Shown piece after piece: positions 1 through 5,380 of a stretch of DNA of 5,380 nucleotides. Origin of the DNA: Desulfuromonadales bacterium (GTDB lineage Bacteria > Desulfobacterota > Desulfuromonadia > Desulfuromonadales > JACZKF01); contig JACZKF010000412.1 of the NCBI GenBank assembly GCA_014860175.1, positions 1 to 5,380 of the forward strand. Direction: 5' to 3'. The notes under the pieces were generated by a model. That model was not told the DNA's origin. It was given only the letters and a program-made list of their open reading frames with translations, and searched no databases. The position numbers and the translations under genes were made by a program. Positions within the stretch are counted from its first letter, which is position 1, and the number at the start of each line of letters is the position of its first letter.

Positions 1-681
1 CCGAAAAGTCGTGGTGAGACGCCCGATGCGCGACAAAGTCAGCAGCTCGTCGAGCAGCATCTGCATCCGCCGCACCGCCTCCTGGATATGGGCGATGTCT
101 TCCTTGAGCCGCTGGCGGTCGCCGGCGGCCAGATCTTTTTCGAGCAGCCCGAGGAAGCCGCGGATGGTGATCAGGGGGCTTTTCAGGTCGTGGGAGACGG
201 TGTAGGTGAAGCGCTCCATCTCGGCGTTTTTCGCCTCCAGCTCGGCGATGAGCCGCTCGCGCTCCTCCTCGGCCTGACGCCGCTCGCTGATATCGCGGAT
301 GATGCCGGTGAAGATGCGCCGGTTGCCGACCCAGGCTTCGCTGACCGCCAGCTCCATCGGAAAAGTGGAGCCATCCTGGCGGCGGCCGACGACCTCGCGA
401 CCGATGCCGATGATCTTGCGGATGCCGGTGGTCAGATAATTGTGCAGATAACGGTCGTGTTCGCTGTGATACGGCTCCGGCATCAGCATGTTGACCTTGC
501 GCCCGACGACCTCGCCGGCACGGTAGCCGAAAATCCGCTCCGCCGCCCGGTTGAACGACTGGACGATCCCCGTCTCGTCGATGGTGATGACCGCATCGAC
601 TACCGTATCGAGTACCGCCATCAGCCGTGAATCGCTCTCCCGCCGCTCGAGCCGGGGGTCCCATTTTCGCTCCGGTGCCAT
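1..681 (-). CDS. PAS-HisKA sensor histidine kinase with FixL-like PAS domain (partial, C-terminus off left edge)
   Basis: This is an N-terminal fragment of a two-component sensor kinase: 227 residues are visible and the frame stays open to the left edge. Residues about 15-130 form a PAS domain with the FixL-type core (DAVITIDETG, then FNRAAERIFGY, then MPEPY, EHD and IIGIGREV, then RRQDGSTFPMEL). A charged coiled-coil linker (about 131-157) leads into a HisKA helix with the H-box FTYTVSHDLKSPL. His164 (bases 190-192) is the predicted phosphorylation site. The HATPase domain would lie beyond the window. No membrane segment or signal peptide is seen, so the visible part should be cytoplasmic. 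By alignment from memory with Bradyrhizobium FixL, His75 matches the proximal heme ligand His200 and Arg95 matches Arg220, while FixL Arg206 and His214 are replaced by Asn81 and Lys89. The ATG at 681 is preferred because an in-frame stop lies only 12 codons upstream with no usual start codon between. An AGGGA lies 11 bases upstream of the ATG, a loose ribosome binding site. The gene diverges from the multicopper oxidase gene. Heme binding and the signal sensed are inferences. Confidence 0.9.
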   Translation of the reverse strand, partial: MAPERKWDPRLERRESDSRLMAVLDTVVDAVITIDETGIVQSFNRAAERIFGYRAGEVVGRKVNMLMPEPYHSEHDRYLHNYLTTGIRKIIGIGREVVGRRQDGSTFPMELAVSEAWVGNRRIFTGIIRDISERRQAEEERERLIAELEAKNAEMERFTYTVSHDLKSPLITIRGFLGLLEKDLAAGDRQRLKEDIAHIQEAVRRMQMLLDELLTLSRIGRLTTTFR

Positions 682-732
682 CGGTTTCCAAGTCCCTATG
701 CCTGTCGTACCAGTTGATTAATCATATCACGC

Positions 733-765
733 CGGGGAAGTACCGACGGAGGGGGTACTTCCCCG
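733..765. promoter_or_regulatory. Perfect 12-bp inverted repeat in the divergent intergenic region (operator or hairpin)
   Basis: The arm CGGGGAAGTACC (733-744) is the exact reverse complement of GGTACTTCCCCG (754-765), separated by a 9-base spacer. On the plus strand it is followed by ACTTTT, which gives it a weak terminator look, but no plus-strand gene lies upstream to be terminated. On the minus strand it lies just upstream of a TATGAT hexamer (726-721) that could be a -10 box for the kinase gene. No good -35 hexamer exists at 16-18 bases from that box; the dyad occupies the place. An operator or activator site for the divergent pair is the preferred reading, with a stray terminator as the alternative. 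Confidence 0.5.
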
Positions 766-778
766 ACTTTTAAAAAAA

Positions 779-790
779 ATTAAATTTAAT
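779..790. repeat. 12-bp AT-only palindrome
   Basis: ATTAAATTTAAT is a perfect palindrome directly after a run of eight A (772-779). It lies just upstream of the candidate -35 box at 798-803, where it could serve as an UP-like element or a protein-binding site. In such AT-rich sequence, chance is a fair alternative. Confidence 0.3.
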
Positions 791-797
791 GGGAGCC

Positions 798-825
798 TTG
801 AAATTGGTCACACGGCAAATAGAAT
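798..825 (+). promoter_or_regulatory. Candidate sigma70-type promoter for the multicopper oxidase gene
   Basis: The hexamer TTGAAA (798-803) matches the -35 consensus at five of six positions. TAGAAT (820-825) matches the -10 consensus at five of six, with a 16-base spacer. The AT-rich tract 768-790 lies upstream, as an UP element would. Transcription would begin near 832 and give a leader of about 176 bases before the ATG at 1008. This was recognised by eye, not scored. Confidence 0.45.
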
Positions 826-829
826 CCAA

Positions 830-841
830 TTAAATATTTAA
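830..841. repeat. 12-bp AT-only palindrome at the predicted transcription start
   Basis: TTAAATATTTAA is a perfect palindrome covering the expected start of transcription from the 798-825 promoter. Its position would suit a repressor site, but the low complexity of the sequence makes this weak. It is related in composition, not identical, to the palindrome at 779-790. Confidence 0.3.
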
Positions 842-896
842 AATTAAAGTTCACAAGGCCATCCTATTTTTCAGCGGAACTGGGGTAACTGCGGTG

Positions 897-923
897 CTCC
901 GGGCGCCATCTGCCTGCCCGGAG
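897..923 (+). promoter_or_regulatory. GC-rich leader hairpin upstream of the multicopper oxidase gene
   Basis: CTCCGGGC (897-904) pairs perfectly with GCCCGGAG (916-923) around an 11-base loop. If transcription starts near 832, this stem lies in the untranslated leader, about 85 bases before the start codon. No U-run follows, so it is not a normal intrinsic terminator. It could be a leader control or mRNA-stabilising element. No known riboswitch class was firmly recognised. Confidence 0.35.
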
Positions 924-993
924 AGAGGGGGTGCGACCAAAGACGACAAGGAGCGCGTTCACGTGTGCAAATGGAAATCCACTGCTGTTGGCG

Positions 994-1000
994 AAGGAGA
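994..1000 (+). promoter_or_regulatory. Ribosome binding site that sets the multicopper oxidase start
   Basis: AAGGAGA lies 7 bases before the ATG at 1008. It decides this start over the longer in-frame GTG candidates at 894 and 963. The protein from 1008 opens directly with a signal peptide, while the 894 extension reads through a hairpin and looks non-coding. Confidence 0.8.
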
Positions 1001-1007
1001 CGAAAAA

Positions 1008-4000
1008 ATGAATAGACGCCGATTGTTGACCATTGTGGGATTAATTGTCAGTCTGACGATTCTTGTCGGGGGGGGCGTGGCGCAAGCGGCCCAGGACCCG
1101 CCGAAAAAAGGGCGAGTGACGCCGGCCGACCGGCAAGCCGCCGCCGAGCGCGCTGCCGCCAGTGGCTTCACGCTCGAAACCCTTGGGATGGCCCAAATGG
1201 CAATGCCGGGGATGGCGCCGCGCTATTTCAGTCATCCCAATTATGCCAACAGCCCGCTGCCGATCGCCACCACCGATCCGGTCAACGGCACCGTCATCAT
1301 TTCCGGCGGGCTGCGCAAGTTCATCAATGAACTGCCCGGTCTGGGCGCGGCAGGTGCCAACAATCTGGGCCAATACATCTCGGTAGCCGTCCCGGATACG
1401 ACCACCTATCCCGGTTCGCACTATTACGAGATCGCGGTCGTTGAATATACCAGGCAGATGCATGGCGACCTGCCTCCGACCAAGCTGCGCGGCTATGTCC
1501 AGTTGGAGACCGCCGTCATCCAGGGAAGTCATTATGACCTTGGCAATGGCTACTTCAGCGTCGACCCGCCCCAATACCTGGGGGCGACGATTGTTGCCAC
1601 CAAGGACACCCCGGTGCGGATCAAGTTCCACAACCTGCTTCCGACCGGTGCCGGTGGCAATCTGTTTCTTCCGGTCGACACCACCGTCATGGGGTCGGGC
1701 AACGGCCCGCTCATGGATATGGCCATGGGTGAACCCGACCCGCAGAATCCGATGTGCGGCATGAATCCCAAACCGGCGGAATGTTTCACCGAGAACCGCG
1801 CCACCTTGCACCTGCACGGCGGCATCTCGCCGTGGATCAGTGACGGCACCCCACACCAGTGGATCACCCCGGCCAACGAGAACACCCCTTATCCGCAGGG
1901 AGTCAGCGTGGTTCCGGTCCCCGACATGGGCGACTCCGGCGACCCGAAGGATGGGGTGATGACCTTCTACTACACCAACCAGCAGAGCGCCCGACTGATG
2001 TTCTACCATGACCATGCCTGGGGGATCACCCGCCTGAACGTCTATGCCGGTGAGGCGGCCGGCTATCTGCTCAGGGATGCCACCGAGCAGGCGCTGCTGG
2101 CCAACGGCATTATCCCCGCCGCCGAGATCCCGCTGATCATCCAGGACAAAACCTTCGTGCCGAGCATGGAACAACTCGCCGTGCAGGACGAAACCTGGGA
2201 CATGGTCCGCTGGGGCGGCACCGGGAGTCTGTGGCTGCCGCATGTTTACTCCCCGGCGCAAAATCCGGGCGATGCCTCTGGGGTGAATCAGTTCGGCCGT
2301 TGGGCCTACGGGCCGTGGTTTTGGCCCCCCACCAGCAGCATCGAATATGGACCGATCCCCAACCCCTACTACGATCAGAGCTGCAACCCCGACGAGACCT
2401 GGTGCGAGCCACCGATGATGCCGGGCACCCCGTTCAACTCCATGGGGATGGAAGCCTTCATGGACACCCCAGTAGTCAACGGGACGGCCTATCCGACCCT
2501 CACCATTGACCCGAAACCATACCGCTTCCGCGTTCTGAACGCGGCCAACGACCGGTTCTTCAACCTGTCGCTCTATCGGGCCATCGACGCCAATGGCGCC
2601 CCGTGCGACGCTACCAATGCCGACCCCGCCGTAGAAAGCACCGGTGAGGCCTGCACCGAGGTGGCATTGAATCCGGCCGAGGTCGCTGCCGCCCTGCTCG
2701 ACCCGGCAGGAATCTTTCCGACGCCGGTAGCCGGCGGTGAAGGACCGAACTGGATCCAGATCGGCAATGAGGGGGGCTTCCTCCCCACCCCGGTGATCAT
2801 CCCGCCTCAGGCCACCACCTGGGTGACCGACCCGACCGTCTTCAACGCCGGCAACGTCGACCAGCATTCGCTGCTGATCGCCCCGGCCGAGCGCGCCGAT
2901 GTCATCGTCGATTTCTCGGCTTACGCGGGGCAGACGCTGATTCTGTACAACGACGCCCCGGCGGCCTTCCCGGCGCGCGATCCACGCTACGATTACTACA
3001 CCGGCAATCCGGACTTGACCGAAATAGGCGGGACCCCGCCGACTCTCCCCGGCTATGGGCCGAACACCCGCACCGTCATGCGGATCAAGGTGAATGGCGG
3101 AACCGGGGAAAGCTTCAACCTGACGGCACTCCAGAATGCGTTCCAACACCAGACCAACGACCCGGCGACCCCGGTCGATGACGTCCCGAGTGCGTTCGAG
3201 ACGTCGCAGAATCCGATTATCGTCGGCCAAAGCGAGTACAACTCGGCCTACGGGAGCAGCTTCCAGAACAACGGGCCGCTGAACGGCACAGTGCAGATTT
3301 TCGAAACGGCACTGACCTTCAACACGCTGCTGGGCAATATCCTGACCATGCCGCTGCAGCCGAAAATGATCCAGGACGAGATGGGTGAGGCCTTCGAACA
3401 CGCCTACGGGCGCATGAGTGGTTTCCTCGGGGTGGAAACGCCCAACGCCCAGGCTGGGTTGCAGAACATGATCCTGCACCCCTATACCTTCCCACCCACC
3501 GAGGTCCTCAAGGGTATCGTGGTCCCAGTCGATGCCAATGGGAGTTTGATTGTAGACCCGATCGCCACGGCGGATGACGGGACGCAGATCTGGAAAATCA
3601 CCCATAATGGCGTCGATACCCATCCGATCCATATCCATCTGTACGAGGTGCAACTCCTCAACCGGGTCGGCTGGGACGGCATCATCCGCAAACCCCACCC
3701 CAGCGAGTTGGGGTGGAAGGATACCGTCCGGGTCAGCCCGCTGGAGGACACCATCATCGCTCTGCGACCGGTCCTGCCGCACCTTCCTTTCGATCTGCCT
3801 AACAGCATCCGCCTGATCGACCCATCGATGCCGGCAGGGGCCTACATCGCCAACACCACCGCGGCGGAGGCCGCAGGGCTGCCGATTTTTGCCTTCGCCC
3901 CCAATGGCGAGCCGATCGATATCGTCAACCATTACGTCAACTTTGGCGCCGAGTACGTCTGGCACTGCCACATCCTGAGCCATGAAGAGATGGACATGAT

Positions 4001-4979
4001 GCATGCACAGGTGGTGGGTCTGGCGCCCAGGGAACCTTCCGACCTCACTGCGGCGCGTGCCGGCAATGGTTCCAATCGCCGGGTGCTGCTGAACTGGTTC
4101 GACAACTCCAAAAACGAAACCGCCTTCAGGATCGAGCGCGCCTTGAATTCTAATGGCCCGTGGACCGAGTTGGCGACGCTAACCTCCACCACTGGGCCGA
4201 CAACCGGGGCTGTTGCCTATATCGATCCGATCGGCAACACCAATCAGACCTTCTACTACCGGGTGCTGGCCAACAACCTGGTCGGGGACACCTGGGACTA
4301 CTCTGACCCCAACCTGAATAATGGTGCGAGCTTCCCCACCCTGCTGCTGGCCTCGGCCTACTCCAATGTGGCCACTTTTGGTACCGCCACGACAAATACT
4401 CCGGCGCCCCCCAGCAATCTGACCGCGACGCTGCAACCCGGCCCCCAGGTCCTGCTGGCCTGGACCGACAATGCCAACAACGAGACCGGGTTCGTCATTG
4501 AACGAGCCGTCGGCAACGGGGCTTTTGCCGCCTACGCGACGGTGGGGGCCAGGAACAACACCGGCAGCGTTAATTACACCGACACGGCTGTGGTGCCTGG
4601 CAGCAGCTACACGTACCGGGTGATGGCGCAGAATTCGGCCGGCTCGTCGCCTTACTCCAACGTGAGCAGCGTCTCCCTGACGGTGCCGCAGGCTCCTTCC
4701 AGCCTGACGGCGGGCGCCGCGCGTCAGGGGGGTAATGCCAGGATCACTTTGACCTGGGTGGACCACGCCAACAACGAAACCGGCTTCATCCTCCAACGGG
4801 CCACCGATGCGGCTTTTACCGCCAACCTGGTAAGCACAACCCTCGCCGCCAACGCCACCACCTTCAACACCGGCAACGTGGCGCGCAATACCGCCTACTA
4901 TTTCCGGATTCAAGCCATCAATGGGGCCGGACCTTCGGCCTGGGTAAACGCGACGCCGTTCCCTATCACCACGCCGTAA
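1008..4979 (+). CDS. Exported multicopper oxidase of the OmpB/MofA type with three fibronectin type III repeats
   Basis: The product has 1323 residues. Residues 1-27 form an export signal: MNRRRLL, a long hydrophobic core, then a cut near VAQA/A. The RRxLL start makes Tat export possible as well as Sec. Four copper motifs are complete and in canonical order: HLHG (His268, His270), HDH (His334, His336), HPIHIH (His872, His875, His877) and HCHILSHEEMDM (His986, Cys987, His988, His992, Met997). By family rules, His872, Cys987, His992 and Met997 form the type 1 centre and the other eight His form the T2/T3 trinuclear centre. Three cupredoxin domains fall at about 110-395, 487-660 and 690-1005. 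Long inserts make the core far larger than a CueO or laccase core. Three FN3 domains follow (about 1009-1130, 1132-1222, 1229-1323). The mature protein has seven Cys: Cys987 plus three close pairs (250/259, 459/466, 533/549) that probably form disulfides. Known relatives are Geobacter OmpB, a secreted multicopper protein linked to reduction of insoluble metal oxides, and Leptothrix MofA, linked to Mn(II) oxidation. The actual substrate cannot be read from the sequence. Confidence 0.93.
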   Translation: MNRRRLLTIVGLIVSLTILVGGGVAQAAQDPPKKGRVTPADRQAAAERAAASGFTLETLGMAQMAMPGMAPRYFSHPNYANSPLPIATTDPVNGTVIISGGLRKFINELPGLGAAGANNLGQYISVAVPDTTTYPGSHYYEIAVVEYTRQMHGDLPPTKLRGYVQLETAVIQGSHYDLGNGYFSVDPPQYLGATIVATKDTPVRIKFHNLLPTGAGGNLFLPVDTTVMGSGNGPLMDMAMGEPDPQNPMCGMNPKPAECFTENRATLHLHGGISPWISDGTPHQWITPANENTPYPQGVSVVPVPDMGDSGDPKDGVMTFYYTNQQSARLMFYHDHAWGITRLNVYAGEAAGYLLRDATEQALLANGIIPAAEIPLIIQDKTFVPSMEQLAVQDETWDMVRWGGTGSLWLPHVYSPAQNPGDASGVNQFGRWAYGPWFWPPTSSIEYGPIPNPYYDQSCNPDETWCEPPMMPGTPFNSMGMEAFMDTPVVNGTAYPTLTIDPKPYRFRVLNAANDRFFNLSLYRAIDANGAPCDATNADPAVESTGEACTEVALNPAEVAAALLDPAGIFPTPVAGGEGPNWIQIGNEGGFLPTPVIIPPQATTWVTDPTVFNAGNVDQHSLLIAPAERADVIVDFSAYAGQTLILYNDAPAAFPARDPRYDYYTGNPDLTEIGGTPPTLPGYGPNTRTVMRIKVNGGTGESFNLTALQNAFQHQTNDPATPVDDVPSAFETSQNPIIVGQSEYNSAYGSSFQNNGPLNGTVQIFETALTFNTLLGNILTMPLQPKMIQDEMGEAFEHAYGRMSGFLGVETPNAQAGLQNMILHPYTFPPTEVLKGIVVPVDANGSLIVDPIATADDGTQIWKITHNGVDTHPIHIHLYEVQLLNRVGWDGIIRKPHPSELGWKDTVRVSPLEDTIIALRPVLPHLPFDLPNSIRLIDPSMPAGAYIANTTAAEAAGLPIFAFAPNGEPIDIVNHYVNFGAEYVWHCHILSHEEMDMMHAQVVGLAPREPSDLTAARAGNGSNRRVLLNWFDNSKNETAFRIERALNSNGPWTELATLTSTTGPTTGAVAYIDPIGNTNQTFYYRVLANNLVGDTWDYSDPNLNNGASFPTLLLASAYSNVATFGTATTNTPAPPSNLTATLQPGPQVLLAWTDNANNETGFVIERAVGNGAFAAYATVGARNNTGSVNYTDTAVVPGSSYTYRVMAQNSAGSSPYSNVSSVSLTVPQAPSSLTAGAARQGGNARITLTWVDHANNETGFILQRATDAAFTANLVSTTLAANATTFNTGNVARNTAYYFRIQAINGAGPSAWVNATPFPITTP
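4032..4976 (+). repeat. Three tandem fibronectin type III repeats encoded at the 3' end of the oxidase gene
   Basis: Each unit opens with a P-S-(D/N/S)-L-T-A strand, followed by a W-x-D loop, a K/N-NET motif and an ExRA-like strand. The key segments are SKNETAFRIERA, ANNETGFVIERA and ANNETGFILQRA. Each unit later has a Y-x-(Y/F)-R-(V/I) strand (YYRVLA, TYRVMAQN, YFRIQAIN). The first unit has an extra insert of about 20 residues (about 1103-1123) before its last strand, which the other two lack. Such domains usually serve as spacers or as binding modules for carbohydrate or cell-surface partners. Here they may hold the oxidase at the surface or on a mineral, which is inference. Confidence 0.85.
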
Positions 4980-4980
4980 A

Positions 4981-5027
4981 GAAGCCTGCCATGGGGGGAG
5001 GGAGCATCTCTCCCCCCGCTTCATTTT
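4981..5027 (+). terminator. Hairpin resembling an intrinsic terminator after the multicopper oxidase gene
   Basis: GGGGGGAG (4993-5000) pairs with CTCCCCCC (5010-5017), and the stem extends inward to 5002/5008 with one G-U pair around a 5-base loop. GAAGC (4981-4985) can also pair with GCTTC (5018-5022), leaving a 7-base bulge on the left. The following T-tract (TTCATTTT) is poor, so termination may be partial and allow some read-through into the cytochrome gene. Confidence 0.6.
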
Positions 5028-5051
5028 CACAGATGCGCCAATCATCAGTAC

Positions 5052-5057
5052 AGGAGG
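5052..5057 (+). promoter_or_regulatory. Strong ribosome binding site of the cytochrome gene
   Basis: AGGAGG lies 4 bases before the ATG at 5062 (the purine run continues to 5060). It fixes the start and suggests efficient translation. No clear promoter hexamers were seen between the hairpin and this site. Confidence 0.75.
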
Positions 5058-5061
5058 AGAT

Positions 5062-5380
5062 ATGTACCTCAACAAGATACTGATTGCCGGCTTTTTAACC
5101 GTCGCCTTGGGCGGTATGGTGGCGGCCGCCGAATTGTCCCCGGTCGAGAATCTGGGGAAACAGCTGTTCTTCGACGCCTCGCTCTCTAATCCGCCCGGCC
5201 AGTCGTGCGCCGACTGCCATGACCCCACCACCGGCTGGACGGGACCCGATTCGGCTATCAACGCTGCCGGGGCGGTGGAGCCGGGCACCATCCACACCCG
5301 CTTCGGCAACCGCAAACCGCCGACTTCGGCCTATGCCGGCTTCACCCCCCTTCTCCATCAGACCATGGGTGGCGGTGGGA
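5062..5380 (+). CDS. Exported c-type cytochrome of the cytochrome c peroxidase/MauG type (partial, C-terminus off right edge)
   Basis: 106 residues are visible and the frame is open at the right edge. Residues 1-23 are a Sec signal peptide (MYLNKIL, a hydrophobic core, cut near VAAA/E). The mature part starts with ENLGKQLFFDASLSNPPGQ and then SCADCH, a CxxCH heme-attachment motif with Cys49, Cys52 and the axial ligand His53 (bases 5206-5220). The pattern LGKxLFFDxxLS, then SCxxCHDP, then GWTGP is the usual opening of diheme cytochrome c peroxidase/MauG-family proteins, which carry a second CxxCH further on; that part is not in the window. The protein should act in the periplasm or at the outer membrane. 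It lies 82 bases after the oxidase stop codon, on the same strand, beyond a terminator-like hairpin. By context it could pass electrons to or from the oxidase or handle peroxide. Whether it is a true peroxidase or a MauG-type electron-transfer protein cannot be decided from this part. Confidence 0.88.
   Translation, partial: MYLNKILIAGFLTVALGGMVAAAELSPVENLGKQLFFDASLSNPPGQSCADCHDPTTGWTGPDSAINAAGAVEPGTIHTRFGNRKPPTSAYAGFTPLLHQTMGGGG

Noticed and set aside
88..630. A 180-codon plus-strand open frame opposite the kinase
   Set aside because: The minus strand encodes an unambiguous PAS-HisKA protein here. The plus frame is D/A/L-rich shadow sequence without a ribosome binding site.
804..818. Possible sigma54 promoter (TTGG...GGCAAAT)
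   Set aside because: The GG and GC elements are only 7 bases apart instead of the required 10.
894..1007. N-terminal extension of the oxidase from a GTG at 894
   Set aside because: It would put 38 residues before the signal peptide, runs through a perfect RNA hairpin, and has no good ribosome binding site. The ATG at 1008 has AAGGAGA at ideal spacing.
1041..4004. A 987-codon open frame on the minus strand antisense to the oxidase gene
   Set aside because: It is the mirror of a GC-rich coding frame. It lacks a ribosome binding site and recognisable domains, and its translation is rich in G, R, V and D in a shadow-like way. The plus frame has complete copper motifs.
4179..5315. A 378-codon open frame on the minus strand covering the FN3 repeats and the cytochrome start
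   Set aside because: It runs antisense across two genes with clear domains and across the terminator hairpin, and its product is low-complexity G/R-rich sequence with no recognisable family.
1..5380. Search for tRNA, rRNA, CRISPR arrays, insertion sequences or phage genes
   Set aside because: No cloverleaf, repeat-spacer pattern, transposase-like frame or terminal inverted repeats were seen. The window is filled by three ordinary genes and one intergenic region.

Overview
The window holds three genes. It looks like a chromosomal segment from a GC-rich Gram-negative bacterium. The best guess is a Desulfuromonadales/Geobacter-type deltaproteobacterium, because the central protein matches what is known of the large secreted multicopper proteins of that group (OmpB type, related to Leptothrix MofA). 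The taxonomic call is inference from gene content only; no phylogenetic marker is present.

Layout. (1) Bases 1-681, minus strand: the N-terminal 227 residues of a soluble sensor histidine kinase, cut by the left edge. It has one FixL-like PAS domain followed by a HisKA phosphoacceptor domain. (2) Bases 682-1007: a divergent intergenic region, AT-rich in its middle (about 768-850). It carries a perfect 12-bp hairpin/dyad (733-765), two 12-bp AT-only palindromes, a plausible sigma70-type promoter for the rightward gene (798-825) and a GC-rich leader hairpin (897-923). (3) Bases 1008-4979, plus strand: a 1323-residue exported multicopper oxidase with all four copper motifs intact, followed by three C-terminal fibronectin type III repeats. 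(4) Bases 4980-5061: a hairpin resembling an intrinsic terminator, then a strong ribosome binding site. (5) Bases 5062-5380, plus strand: the first 106 residues of an exported c-type cytochrome of the cytochrome c peroxidase/MauG type, cut by the right edge.

How the parts may fit together (inference). The oxidase and the downstream cytochrome are both exported redox proteins and could act in one extracytoplasmic electron-transfer or metal-oxidation route. A multicopper oxidase next to a c-type cytochrome gene recalls the mof cluster of Mn(II)-oxidising Leptothrix and the OmpB-type metal-respiration proteins of Geobacter. The divergent kinase keeps the His that binds heme in FixL, so it may sense oxygen or redox state near genes whose products use oxygen or peroxide. 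No cognate response regulator is visible. The strongest leads are the FixL-like sensor beside the oxidase, the multicopper oxidase/cytochrome pair, and the unexplained dyad in the divergent promoter region.
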